Positions 1 through 11,599 of a DNA stretch of 64,000 bases are shown here, piece by piece (position 1 is the stretch's first letter; each line of letters opens with the position of its first letter). Source of the stretch: Coprinopsis marcescibilis (taxonomy: Eukaryota > Basidiomycota > Agaricomycetes > Agaricales > Psathyrellaceae). The stretch lies in NCBI GenBank assembly GCA_004369085.1, contig ML210186.1, positions 1 through 64,000 of the forward strand. Reading direction: 5' to 3'. Position numbers and translations under genes: made by a program. Below the pieces are notes generated by a model. That model was not told the DNA's origin and made no database searches. It worked only from the letters and a program-made list of their open reading frames with translations.

Positions 1-143
1 CTAAAATCATATGAATTCCGTCAAAATAACGCAAGAAATGTGCATTCAAGTTATCGCGTGTTACCATCACGCTCTCAAAAGGGGTAAAAATCATGATTTT
101 TGCGTGATTTATGGGATTACCACCCCCTCTCCAGGGTATGGGT

Positions 144-401
144 TATGGGGTTTCAAGGGTTTATGGGATTTTTTGTGGATTTGGGTGGGAACGAGGGTGG
201 GGGATCTCAAAATGTATGGGATTTCCCGGTTTATGGGTTAGCACCGGTATGGTTTAAGACGGTGTCGACTGTATGGGGTTTCACGGGTTTATGGGATTTT
301 TTATGGATTTGGGTGGGAACGAGGGTGGGGGATCTCAAAATGTATGGGATTTCCCGGTTTATGGGTTAGCACCGGTATGGTTTAAGACGGTGTCGACTGT
401 A
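144..401. repeat. 128-bp tandem repeat, two copies, ending in a transposon-like terminus
   Basis: Two near-identical 128-bp units lie head to tail at 144-271 and 272-399. They are G/T rich and differ at only a few positions. Each ends in a 26-nt stretch (second copy 374-399) followed by TA. Aligned with the right terminus of the intact MITE at 49005-49030 plus its TA, 22 of 28 positions match, including the outermost CGACTG-TA. This suggests the repeat is the duplicated right end of a related Tc1/mariner-type element. No matching left terminus is seen in bases 1-143, so it may lie before the window or be lost. Confidence 0.7.
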
Positions 402-1340
402 GTACTCAATACTCAATCCTGATAGCGTGCATGAAATTATTGTCCTTAAGTCATCCGGATAACTACGACAGACCCAGAAGTTGAACCATGGTATACGGTC
501 TTTTCTCTCCATTTTCGTGAGTTCCGGTGGGTGGTGCTATGGTCTGCTTCTTCAGAATGCTCACGAAACCGCCCAGAACTTCAAAGCAAGGTCTTTATAG
601 AAGGCTCGTATTTCCAAAATTTGGCCTCGACCTCCGGGTTGGTCGAAACTGTTGACATCCGAGGATGCTCCTTCCCGCAGCTGAATGGCGTCGATTCATC
701 AGTGCTAGGCTTGACAACTACTGTGGTTCTCGAATTTCCTCGCGCGCCCTACCCTGGTTGAGCACGCGTTTCTATAAAAAGGCCTTCTCCACACCAACGC
801 TGTGACTTCCGCTCCTAGACAACGATACCCATCTTGAGATCCCCTGTCTAAAGCCCCCTTACGCCCTCTTACTCTTCTCCGTCAAGTCAGAGAGAAGACT
901 GACTGACCCCCGGGCTCTATTGTTCGCGCAGACTCTAAAGGATCCACCCTTTCGGTCAATTCTGTTAACTAAATCAAAGGAAGGGCTGTTCGGAGAACAA
1001 GGTATCCATCCTATATGTGTGTCATAATTTTACTGTGTATTGTTCCCCGATAGATGTGTGGCTACTATATCCACAATGCGGGCTCAAGGTATCTTATCTA
1101 CAAGGGATGGTGGAACGAAGCGAAACTTAAAGTTATGTAAAGTAAGTGTGCGAGGTATCGAATGCAATGCGGTTTACAAAATAATGATGCTGTTGTGATG
1201 CTAAAATACAATAATCCCAAGGTCAAGAGACACAGAATCCCAGCTGCGCCCACCAACGTTGAGATGTAAGTACAAGGGATGCTGTTCCTCCAACGAAAGA
1301 TTAAAAAAACCCATAACAACGGGTTGAGTGTGTAACGAGA
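402..1340. other. intergenic, no gene recognised
   Basis: No convincing coding region. A TATAAAA-like box sits at about 773-779, followed by a pyrimidine-rich stretch, but no recognisable protein follows it. Confidence 0.5.
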
Positions 1341-2788
1341 TTATACTGAATACGACGGGATGGATGCCATGAAGGTCGAATAGTCAAGGTCCATTTGCTG
1401 CATATCTGATCTCCGGGGTTGGAGCTGAGTTTGTGTGTAGTCACAGTGCGACTCGACGAAAGGAACGGGCCCATCGTATACCGGTGTCGAATCCTGATAG
1501 GGATTATAGTGCGCCATCACGTCATAAGATGATTTTTGGCTGAAGGTATAATCTGGAGTCGAATGGCTGGCATACGGGATATAATGTTCGTTAGGTGGCG
1601 GAGTCCCGGGATAAGCGGGCGTCGTGGGCATGCTGTTCGTGTTCGTCGAGGGGGAGCCCGGGCTATCGCACCGAGCCCAACTCTCTGAACCTTCCAGTAG
1701 AGATGACTCAGTGGAAAGCCGAGGAAGCATGATGTTTGGCTGAGATGATGATGGGGGAACGAAGGTGGAATCCAAGGGGTGGACGATTTGCGTATGAGAT
1801 TCGAACTGGTAAAGAGAGTTTGAAGAGGGAACGACTGGGTTGAAAGTGAACGAATTAAAATCCTGTGTAAGGTGTTCAGTAAACCTCTCGGAAATGGTCG
1901 ATTAAGCTCATGACTCACAAAAGGCTGCTCGATTTTGATGCCGGAATCGAACGAATAACGGTCAAATGACGGAACGCTCAAGTACGATGCGTCTTGGCCA
2001 GCATCGTATGTTTGGCTTGTCAATGGCACTGGTGGGAGCGAAAGAATCTCTGTCGAGAGAGGAGAAGGACAAACATTGGTGGATACAGAACGACGCGAGG
2101 GTTTCGAGCTTGACGCCCTTCGAGACGCTCTCCTGTTAAGGTTGGTCTCTGACTCCTCTGAGTCGCCAGCGGGAGCTGATCCTGACCTGCGGAATGACTG
2201 TTCGGTAACTGGTACTTCAAACCGGGCTACCACCTGTCGGACGTGTGTCTTGTCGAACTCTCTGACAGCGTTGTCAAGCTCCTTCCCCTTCTTTCCCTGC
2301 ACCAATAACTCCGCTATTTTCGCACAACGCGTATGATCCTTTGGCCCAACCTCCCGAACCTTCCGCTTCGCGCCGTTCTTCTTGTGTAGCGGCTTGAACG
2401 CGTACTGCGGGAACTTGATTCGGTGCTGTTCCTCTGCGAGCTTGGCCTTGCGGTGCCAAAGCTGCCGTTCTTCGTGAGGGAGGTTTTGCCAGGTCAGACC
2501 GATGATCTTTGAAAGCGTGCTGTGGTTGGTCTCAACCCCAGTAGAGACGTGTTGCGATCGAATAAACGAAGACCTGAAGAGAATGAACGCGTTTGGGGGG
2601 CGGGGGATGTAGTTCTCGGGCTTCTTCCTGGCATGGGTCTTACGTGGCTTGGCAGACTCGTCGCTTTGGGGAGGGAAAAGGAGGGAGTCTCCAACGTCGT
2701 CATCATGTATAGATGGGGGATATGGATCATGAAAGGTTCCAGGGGTGACGTTGGGAGCAAACGCGATTCCACCAGGGCTAGTGGACAT
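1341..2788 (-). CDS. HMG-box (MATA_HMG type) transcription factor
   Basis: Sequence-specific DNA-binding protein expected in the nucleus. Two coding exons, 2788-1919 and 1862-1341, are joined by a 56-nt GTGAGT..CAG intron (1863-1918), giving 463 aa. The HMG box spans about residues 61-132: it opens IPRPPNAFILFR, has the core aromatic in GLTWQNLP and ends in YAFKP. A basic KKNGAKRK tail follows. The rest is Ser/Pro rich, as in basidiomycete mating and development regulators. An upstream in-frame ATG (2857) would add 23 residues; the chosen start begins MSTSPGG, where charged regulator-like sequence starts. No neighbouring pheromone, receptor or homeodomain genes are visible, so this is not evidence of a mating-type locus. 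The family call is firm; the biological role is unknown. Confidence 0.9.
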
Positions 2789-2857
2789 GAAAGGAAATGA
2801 CAAACACGCAGAGGAACCTGGAACAGCACCCGCAGCGTCAGTGTTGAACACATACAC

Positions 2858-4845
2858 CGATTCAAAAGGTCTCGAGTCTCACCATCGCCGACTGGGGCGT
2901 CCGTCTGCCTTGAGGCACTGCGGGACGATCTATCTGCAGGCATAACGAAGGTGTCGATCGTCCAGCGTACACACAAGAGATTTGAAGAGGGGGAGAAGGT
3001 ATCGCGAACAACACGAGGCACTTTCCCTCAGTCTTATATTTAAAACCTTTTCATCATGTCAACGGAGAAGCGATCACCTAGAATACGTTAACAATAATTG
3101 CCACTTCCAGAAAACACACTCACAAGATCGCATCGCACGTTGCCGAGCTCCGCCCCTTTGGTTCCGAATGAAACCGGACACAAATTGGATTCAAACTTCC
3201 AAACATGATACCTGTCCCGCTGCCCGTCCGCAACACCGACTGCCCACCTCCTTCTTCGTAATGGGCCGGCTCACGATATTCTCTCCATGGATTTCTGGTA
3301 CCCTGCCGGATGTACGGTCTAGATTATCCGTGGACTGTTCGTCCAATCTCCTGCTCTTGTAACTGTCCGGGAGCGCCCAGCCTTCAAGTTGTTAGACGAC
3401 AGCAGGACAGCGGGGGCAGCACTATTTTGAATGGCGGTTCCCGGTTGCACCCTTGGAAGTTGGAAATGATAATGATAAGGGCTAATTTTGAGCAGGGCCA
3501 AATGTCTGTCTGCCCCCTGATCGAGATGTGGCGCAATTAACGAACCCGATGTTCATCGTCTACATTTTGATTCCGTTTAGCGCGCCTGCTTTCGACATTC
3601 GCCATCAAGGAATATCCTCCTCTTGAACAGGAGAATGGTATCAACGCTGTCAAGCGTTTTGGTTGAAGTTTTTAAAAGCTCTCGAGTCTCGACGTCGCGT
3701 GTTCGCCCTGCCTGTGATCTCTGTATTGTTGAAAGGCCAAAGGAAGAATGTGCGCCAAGACCCTACCCCACTCGCCGGCCCGTCTTTCTCACGGTCCTTA
3801 TTTGGGAGGCATAAACTGAAGCCTCAAAGCGTTCAGCTCGAACCGCCGGTAAGAAGTTTTGAAATAGATGGAATACAAGAAACACCCTTCTTGTACAAGG
3901 GGAGTCATATGCTGGGTGCTCTGACTCACCCGCGTCTCACTCTTTGAGCAACACGTTGCCTTTTGCCTTGTTTTTTTCTACCAATTTCTAACCCTTTGAA
4001 TTGCGTCCAGGTCCCGTTATAAATGAATCTCACACGCTCAATATGTTAATCACAAAGGAGAAGTGCCCTGGAGCACCTCCGAGCACGCCTCATGTGGCGT
4101 AATGGCCGTCCCCGTCCATCTTTGGCTCGAAGGACCAACTGGAGTCAACCTTGACCCATTTCCGCTTTTGGAATTGTGATTGAGGATTGCTCATCACGAG
4201 CTCGTCGATTTCTCAAAGGATGTTCACTCAAGCGCTCTCTTGACCAAAACACCTCGAGAACATCACGGATCTCGCTATCGCTTCATTGATTTTATCTTCC
4301 ACACGTGGACTCGGTACTGGTTCGAGGAGTCTGATGGTCGCATTGGATGACTTCTGCGTAACGCGGACCCCGCTCGAAGTCACGCTTGTCAGACGGCTGT
4401 GGCCTCTCCTTTCACGACCTTATTCTCTTAGAGGTAATGAATACTCTCCACATCACAAAAAGACCGACTCTATGGTGCTTGCATTGAACACTGCATTGAA
4501 TTACATGTTGGTTTCTGTCACGACGCGGTGCTTGCTTTGGATACCGGATTGAATCATAGGAATGTTTCAACCTTCCGTTTGTGGGTCATTCGAAATTGAA
4601 CTGTGTTGTACTTGGCCACCGAGATATCCTCCAGCTGTCTTAAATTACGTTTTTCAACGCCTCTGACGCCTTGATTCTGTTTCTGTCGAAGGACAAAGGC
4701 GTTTGAGTTTGATGCCTTTTTGTGGCAGTAAGCTGTAGTTGCGACCGCTACGTAAATTGCGCCTCATTAACTACAATGGACCTTTCTCCTCAAACGCAAA
4801 CGGTCAGACTAACCCGGAGGTGACTATCATTGACTCGAACGCGAT
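2858..4845. other. long intergenic region upstream of the HMG-box gene
   Basis: Nearly 2 kb with only short, mutually overlapping frames and no recognised protein. It would contain the HMG-box gene promoter and 5' UTR. Confidence 0.5.
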
Positions 4846-5461
4846 CTAGGAGCTACAATCGTTATCCCCGTGTAAGCAAAAATCGATTTTGGTTGGGAGG
4901 TTGGAAGTGAACTGGGTGTCTACTAACAGTTTCACAGCCCCCGGCGGCAAACCATCTTCAACCCGATGTATGTATGTGACTTTTCCTTGTCGACTACGGA
5001 GTTCCTTACCATTCACAATCAAAAAGTCAAGCCAATGCACAATGCACAGCTGGAAACCCCTTCCCCATCATAATTGCACATAAGTAGCCTGAACTTTGCC
5101 GTCGAATGCAATGTGACTTCATACTCAAAATGCTCATACATACGGTCGATCTCAGGCTTAGGATTTTTGAGCAGGTTCTTGCCAGTCATATTTATTTTGT
5201 TTGCTGTTGTGCCAGCAGCTAAAGTTTGTCTCCTCATCATTGCTTCACTCTTCAAACTTCCAAATTTACCAAGGTAAACAGGTTTTGAATCAGCCAGACG
5301 ACTCAACCCGCCCAACTCTACACTGTCCTGTTCTCCCAATGCTTTCCGTATAAGGTTACTGTGAAGCTTACCTGAATTTCGCAGGCTTCCTCCGTGCACC
5401 TTTGCGAACTCAGCGCCAACATTTGTGGATTGATTTCCTAATCGGTTCGGACACGAGGCTC
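4846..5461 (-). CDS. unrecognised possible gene or gene fragment
   Basis: Three minus-strand pieces read like coding exons: about 5455-5380, ending CAG before GTAAGC; 5329-5040, charged and Leu/Lys/Asn rich (contains LSRLADSKPVYLGKFGSLK); and 5040-4846, ending HGDNDC and a stop. The first two can be joined by a roughly 50-nt intron. The join to the last piece is not resolved, no clear start was found and a stop lies just upstream. No family is recognised. It could be a lineage-specific gene or a decayed one. Confidence 0.25.
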
Positions 5462-6359
5462 ACAATGTCGTAACGCGTGATTCATCGCCGCCGATGACGT
5501 TCCGTGACATTTCACAACACAAGATTTAAACCTAATCTCTGCCTGGCGAACGGGGTGACGATGGCAGTTGACCTCTGACTTGAAGTACTTTAGCAGTCAT
5601 CCTACGTGCAGGCTGTCCTACGAGCGAGAATGGATCCAACTCGAAACTCCTGTGGCTGAATGTGTATATCGATGTGCATGTTCCAGTTAAACGAACGGAG
5701 ATGTTGGTGATCCACCCTTTCAGAAGGAACAAGTTGGAATGAGCTTTGTGACTCGTACCAGTCCTTCCAGGTGCCTTAACATTTCGGCTACGGCGAGCAA
5801 TGCGAGGAAGGGGGATTGGGTCAGATTGGGTCTGCGCGGCGGCGTGGCGTTGGAGCCTGACGCGCAGGTTGGATGAGTTGGATGCCAAAAATACAGTATG
5901 TATACTTACATACGATGATTGTCATTGGTGGCAGCTTGAACTACGGATAGACATTCCAATCAGAAGCCGTGGAAGGTCTGATTCAGATGCATAATGATCT
6001 CGTTTCCTGGGTTTGGGGAGCAGTGCGAGGCTGGTGAAGATCATACTATCGCATCCCAAAGAGGATACATAGTAAGCGCTGGGAGCTCAGGGATTGCAAG
6101 AGGAAGGTACTTGCGTTAGGGTTGACTCGACTTGAATCTCTACTCCTACGTACCCACTTGAAAGTTGAAACCACGGTTAGAATGAGCGCCCATCCGAGTC
6201 CGGCTCTGGCCATCGTCCGGCCGGAGGCGGAGTGATGGTTGAGGCGATGACGTAACGTATTGATTTCGGGCAGAAAGTCTGAACTGAACGTCGTGGAGGG
6301 TGACAGCAACATTCTCTCAGAGTACATCTCACCGGCATTGTTGCCCGGACAGCCAATTT
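5462..6359. other. intergenic, upstream of the calcium uniporter gene
   Basis: A minus-strand frame at 5532-5888 is open but lacks an ATG and resembles no family. The remainder should hold the promoter of the gene at 6360. Confidence 0.4.
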
Positions 6360-7865
6360 ATGCTCCAGAGCTTAGCTCATCGCAACCTCAGACACAGGGT
6401 GCTACCCTCTACGCTATTGGGACAAGTCAACCAGGTTTCATTTCGCTATTTCGCTGCACGTAGGGGACACAGAGCCCCAACACATAACTTCTCAGGGCTA
6501 CATGGTCGCGCTGAAGCAGTCGATGATGCTAACGTCGTAGCAGGGCATTCTCGGTTTCTCGCTGAAGCGCCTGCCACCAGCAAATGGGAGCACGCAGGAC
6601 TTGGAAAGCTTGGAAACGGAGAAAACGTCGACGACTTGTCGAAGGACGAGTACGATGGCGTGACACAGGGAAAAGGTGACTAGATTACCTTCGAAACTCA
6701 CGCATCATGTCTACTGACCTTCCATAAGGAAAGATTCTACCCACCTCGTCGCACCTTTTCAAACTTATTCTTCCACTGGGCGATCTATCTCATCCTGCGA
6801 ATGGACAAGTCAAGCCCAGCACTCCAGGCATACGACCATCAAGATCCAACGTTCCGCCAACAGTTATACTACTTCATCCTTCCCAACCCCTATCCCACGT
6901 CGGCCGACTTATAACTTTATCGCTTGCGCCCGCTACACCGATAGTCTCATTCCGAAGCGCCTCCGCGAAAGGGTTGGCGTTCCAATGGTCTGACTCGACT
7001 GATGTGGGCGACTTCATACGTGACGCAGCTCGTTCGGCTCACTTTTCGATCTGCATCACTTACTCGGCAAATGAACGCCTTAGAGAGTCATTTTTACGAC
7101 AGGAACATGCCCGCCCTTTGCCAGTGAATCGGGACTCAAGCACAAGAGAGGCGAATTTCGATGACGATGTGGTCGAAACAGTTATTCAAGTTGATGTTCC
7201 CACCTTCGCAGACAGGACGCAGTACATCAGGCGTCGACTATCTAAGATTGAAAGGGAACTACACAGTCTGGAGTCAATCAAGCGGGAATGCGACGTCGAG
7301 GCTCACCGCGGCGCGCGAAGAATGGCCGTTACCGGTTTTGGCATGCTGGTCGTTTACTGGGCCTCTGTGGCTAGGTTAACATTCTGGGACTACGGGTGGT
7401 GAGTACCGAAGCGAGCAGCGCTCTGAGAATGAAAGCTCATGGTGTGATAGGGATGTAATGGAACCAGTCACCTATCTTTCTGGCTTGTCCACTGTCGTCC
7501 TAGGCTACTTATGGTAAGTAGTATCCACTTACCCCTACGTTATACTCACATGTGCTCCATTGCGCCCACTTAGGTTTTTGTATCAGGGACGGGAAGTCTC
7601 GTACTCCTCGGTTCTTTCCCAGTCGATCTCTAGAAGAAGGGAAATACTCTACCATTCCAAGGGCCTAGACCTTTCCCGGTGGGAAGAGCTTGTCAGCGAA
7701 CGATCAGCCCTCAGGAAGGAAATTGGACGCATAGCTGAGGACTACGGGGATAGGTTACCGAGAGAAGATGCCCAAAAAGATGAGCAACATGACCAGCGCG
7801 AGTCGTCAACTAAGGATCCTGCCACTGTGGACCGAGAAAGAATTGCCGGGGCCCGAAAGGTTTAG
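6360..7865 (+). CDS. MCU: mitochondrial calcium uniporter pore subunit (MCU)
   Basis: Forms the Ca2+ channel of the inner mitochondrial membrane. Four exons, 6360-6675, 6729-7398, 7451-7513 and 7574-7865, encode 446 aa. The N-terminus is rich in Arg and hydroxylated residues with almost no acidic residues for about 45 positions, a typical mitochondrial presequence; this decided the start. The C-terminal MCU domain has two membrane helices, about 300-324 and 334-354. Between them is the pore signature W-D-V-M-E-P (residues 329-334), the fungal form of the metazoan WDIMEP (DIME) selectivity motif. Both introns around this loop split Trp codons. A coiled, charged matrix tail with SQSISRRREILYHSKG follows. 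Fungal MCU is generally thought to work without EMRE. Identification is strong because the DIME loop and both helices are in order. Confidence 0.95.
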
Positions 7866-7993
7866 CCTGAGCTCGTTAATTGCACAAGCGGCTTCCAGGA
7901 ACAACAGCACTACACCATGGAGTATTTAATTGTCAATACATAGAGGTTAACGTATGCATTCAACTTGCACCATCAATGCATATCGGCGGTGTT

Positions 7994-9204
7994 TCAAACA
8001 ATGGCTCGTTGGTACGCTTGGACGGTGACGGACGGGTAATCCCAGTGAAACTGTTGCGAAGTATGTCTGTCAGGTCAATCGATTTGGGTCTGATACTCTA
8101 CTTACGAAGTGGTTTCCACCGCTCAGCACATGATAATTGATATTTTCTCCCCCAGCTGCTTGGTCGTCATCTTGGACTTGCCAGTAGGCAGCTATCGCAA
8201 AGCCACCCGACGAGTCTCCCACCAGATTCCAAATCTTTATGCGCGGGAATAGTTCCTTGACCTCAGAGCTGTAGCAGACACTACGGTACGCCTTCAGGAT
8301 CTGTGGCCCAAAGTTGCCTGAGAGAAGCCAATCTGATCCAGTGACAGCGAAGGGCTCTGGAACGAGCATCTTGGGCAAATGGTCATGCATTTTGAAAATG
8401 CTAGGGACCTTGGCTGTGGTTGGAACTGTGAAAGCCAGTGCGGTCTCGTTCCTTTGGCTTATGTCACCGTGATCAAAGTAGCCTGTGAGCCACTGGATTG
8501 TGAATGGGGTCCTGTCCTCTGAAGCGATAGACCCGTCGAACGCGGGGAACCACAATACGAGCTGGGACAGGTAGTCCCAAGGCAACGGAAGGGGCGTCTG
8601 AGCGCAATACGTTAGCTCTGTGCATTAGACGGCTGACTCACTGACCTTGCAGGATCAGGGAACGGAGGTGGTGTGAAAGTCGCGTCGTTGTTTCGGCGCC
8701 TAATTCCGACGCGCGTGCGATTCCCGGAAGAGTGAACGAATTGCCCAGAGACCATCCCAGGAGGGCAGAGCCCCCCGTTTTCTCATCTTCAGAAATTGGA
8801 GGGAGAAGGTTGGTTTGAATAAACACGTCCATGAATTGAAGTATCTCCAACCCCCTATCCCGGAGGTATTGGGCCTTTTGTGAATCGGTGCCGTTGACGA
8901 TGAATCCCAGGTCTGAAGGCGAAAGAGGGGTGGAGCCGGGGTAGTCTCTTCGGTTGAGTGACACGATCCTGAGATTCGCCTCCGCGGCGATCTCCATGAC
9001 ACGCCTGAAAACGACTATCACCAGGCGTTAGGTTTTAGTTAGGAGGAGATCTTTGAAGTTGCGACAAAGCGTACGAGCTGTGAATATTATTCCGTGCACG
9101 AGGAAGATGGTGCCATAGGTCATGCTGCTGGGAGGAGGCCCAGAGTCCAAGTAACCCAGCTGCGTCCCATTACCGTTGATTACAATGGAATGGAGGTCAA
9201 ACAT
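7994..9204 (-). CDS. alpha/beta-hydrolase paralogue A, with a +1 frameshift
   Basis: Likely serine esterase or lipase-like enzyme of the AB-hydrolase fold; substrate unknown. Exons: 9204-9075, 9014-8646, 8597-8106 and 8050-7994. The oxyanion-type HG lies in IFLVHGI near the end of exon 1. The nucleophile elbow is G-W-S-L-G-N, with Ser as catalytic residue, and the putative catalytic His is in GGNHF-FHWD at the last junction. In exon 3 the frame reads ALGLPVPAR and then must move by one base near 8555 to continue WFPAFDGS; paralogue B has one base fewer there (gctaggaattgg versus gctcgtattgtgg). Allowing for this the protein would be 348 aa. Either the gene is newly broken or the assembly has an extra base. 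It is tandem with paralogue B, same strand, with identical position and phase of intron 1. Confidence 0.75.
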
Positions 9205-9626
9205 TTGAGGGAAATGTTGATGGTTTACTCATTTCGTGTTTTTAGTTGAATTTATATCCTTTATCGGCTTCCTGGCAGCGGCTTGCTCGCATATCTCAGG
9301 GGATATTGCACGCTTTGCGCAGTTCTATTACTAACTCTTTAGCTGGTGCAATTATCTTGGGCAAGGCGCAAAACAGCTTTGTGTTTTGAGGTGGCAGAAG
9401 GTATGCCTTTGGCAACCAATTTCCGGGAATGAAACACATCCTGTGGTATCAATGTACACGATACTATCTCATCCGAATCCCGATATTTGCGGTTATTTAT
9501 CGAGTGAATCCAGAGCCCCAATGTCACAACCTGCGCCTCTTTGATGCATTTCCAGAGGATTAGTAAAGAATCTACCACCAATGTGCTTTGCAATCATAGA
9601 GTCCGTGTAATAGTAATCCACGGATA
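9205..9626. other. spacer between the two hydrolase paralogues
   Basis: No gene seen. It should carry the promoter of paralogue A. Confidence 0.5.
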
Positions 9627-10818
9627 TTAAGCTACCGCCAACAGATAGGCCTCAATTGTCCTCTCAGGCTTGTCCCATTGAACCTGTACAAAGTCAGCCA
9701 GGCGAGAAGGAGCAACGACAAGCTGGGTTACATATAAAGTGGTTCGTTCCAGTGAGAACATTGAAGTTCTCTCCACCGTGCGCGTCGTCGTCATCTTGGA
9801 TTTGCCAATAGCAGACCACTGCAAAGGAGCCCGTCATATCCCCAGTGACCTCCCACACCTTCATATGTGGGAATAAACTCCTGATTTCTTTGCGGTAGCA
9901 CGCCTTGTGGTAGTTTGCGGAAAGCTGTGAACTGAGGTTCTTCATGAGGAGACCGTCTGAGCCGGCTAATGCATCCGGAAACGCGATATATGGGATGTGA
10001 GAGTGCATGTTGTAAATACTGGGACAACTGTGGTGCTGGGAACGACAAATGATATTGTGGACTCGTCGCGTTTGCTGATGTCGCTGTGATCGATATAGTT
10101 CGTCAGCCACTGTGTTGTAAGAGGTATTCTGTCTTTGAAAGGGATAGAGTCCTCCATATAAGGGAGCCAATTCCTAGCGGGGAGAGGCATGCCCAATCCA
10201 ATGGAGGGTGGATTTATAACCGGAGCAACCTTGGTTCAAACTTTAAAGTCAAATATATCTAATAAAGATAATCACCTTGCATGATCACAGAGCGAAGGTG
10301 CTTCGAAAGTCGATCCTTCGCGTCATCAGCCAATTCAGAGGCATGTGTAATCCCCGAAAGTGTAAAGGAGTTCCCGAGGGACCAACCCAGTAGGGCCACG
10401 CCGCCTGTTTCCCCATCTTCAGAAATTTCAGGGAGTTTGTTGACTCGGATGAACATATCAATGAAATGAACCAACTCCAGGCCTCCTTTACGAAAGTAAC
10501 TCACCCTTTCAGCGTCAGATCTTGATATAAGCCCAATATCCTCTGCTGAAAGTGGAGAAGAGCCGGGATAGTCGCTTCGATTGATTGCCACAATCCGAAG
10601 ACCCGATTGTGTTGCGAGGTCCATAACCCTTTGGAATATAGCTACACATGTTGTTAGCTCTGTAAGGAGTTTTGAGAAGAGATCATACGAGCTGAGAAAA
10701 CTATCCCGTGGACGGCAAACAGAGTCTTGTAGTTGATACGATGACTCAATGGCGGCCCAGAGTCCAGATATGCGAGTCTTGCACCGGCGTTGTTCACCAC
10801 GAGCGTCTGAAATGTCAT
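9627..10818 (-). pseudogene. alpha/beta-hydrolase paralogue B, multiply disrupted
   Basis: Clear duplicate of paralogue A: exon 1 (10818-10689) is also 130 nt, intron 1 (10642-10688) sits at the same phase-1 position, and exon 2 has the same G-W-S-L-G-N nucleophile elbow. Three lesions follow. (1) With the donor used by A after CAAG, exon 3 is out of frame. Only an alternative GTGATC donor, which loses the VIMQ residues, restores the GLGMPLPARNW frame. (2) Near 10026 one C is missing from a C run, so the frame breaks between STTVVP and SIYNMHSH. (3) The last donor near 9738 is altered so that the final exon, ending EAYLLAVA with stop at 9627-9629, cannot be joined in frame. This combination favours a pseudogene over a single sequencing error. 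Confidence 0.7.
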
Positions 10819-11599
10819 GGGATGATTTAGCGATGTAAGGTGATGGCGGGCGTTAGCTGAGTTGGCCAGTTCATTGTCAAACGGTTAGCTTTATATCGAA
10901 AGAAACCTGTACGCTGAGTGGCGCGGACTTCTTGCACTTAAGAAGGCAGCTTCAGCGGGTTTGACCTCTAGGCTCCATGTGCTCAGGGCAGTTTTTCTTC
11001 AGTTAGCTTGCCCAAGTAGAAAGCTGTCGATAGTCCGTGGTAGAGGGACCTAACGTGATCGTAGTGGAAGCAAAGAGCAACTGGAAGGCCGAAGCACAGT
11101 GATCCGGAATTCATATACGATGTGGCAGTGCTATCCGTGTAAGTACACCGCCGAGCCCGAGGCGAGCCTTTACTTCTTTGCTTCTCCCATTGTTCTCCCG
11201 AATTTCATAGTTTTACGCTCAATTTGTGGCCTCAAGCTCAAGAACATGATTGCAGATCTTTAAGGTCAGCTTTACTTCATTTATCATTCCAAAGGATTCC
11301 TGAAAGGCCTCTGTTAATTTCTTTCCATCTAGCGCTCCGGTCAGGTGTCTGATGTGATTGGTCTGGTACAATCGCGGTGCTGAGCGATTGACTTGAATGT
11401 CCCTGCTTGGAAGTAGCTCCACTTCCAGTACCCGTTACTATCACTACTGTCCAGGGGCCACGGTCTTCTCGGGAAATGTGCTCTGTCAGCTGTTGCTTCC
11501 GAATCAACTTTGGCTAAAAGCGCTGATAGCGCTTTCATCGATAGCGACATTCAATCTTGTTAGGCACAGGTAGGGCCTGGTAGCATACCGGTATTCCTG
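10819..11599. other. intergenic between hydrolase B and NLR1
   Basis: A minus-strand frame at 11219-11422 (ends LKICNHVLELEATN) lacks an ATG and is not recognised. This interval would hold the NLR1 promoter. Confidence 0.4.

Noticed and set aside
531..761. 76-codon plus-strand frame
   Set aside because: Not similar to any known family, no splice context, and no link to the TATA-like box that follows it.
1341..2857. Mating-type locus interpretation of the HMG-box gene
   Set aside because: No homeodomain, pheromone or receptor genes are near; HMG-box regulators are numerous in these fungi.
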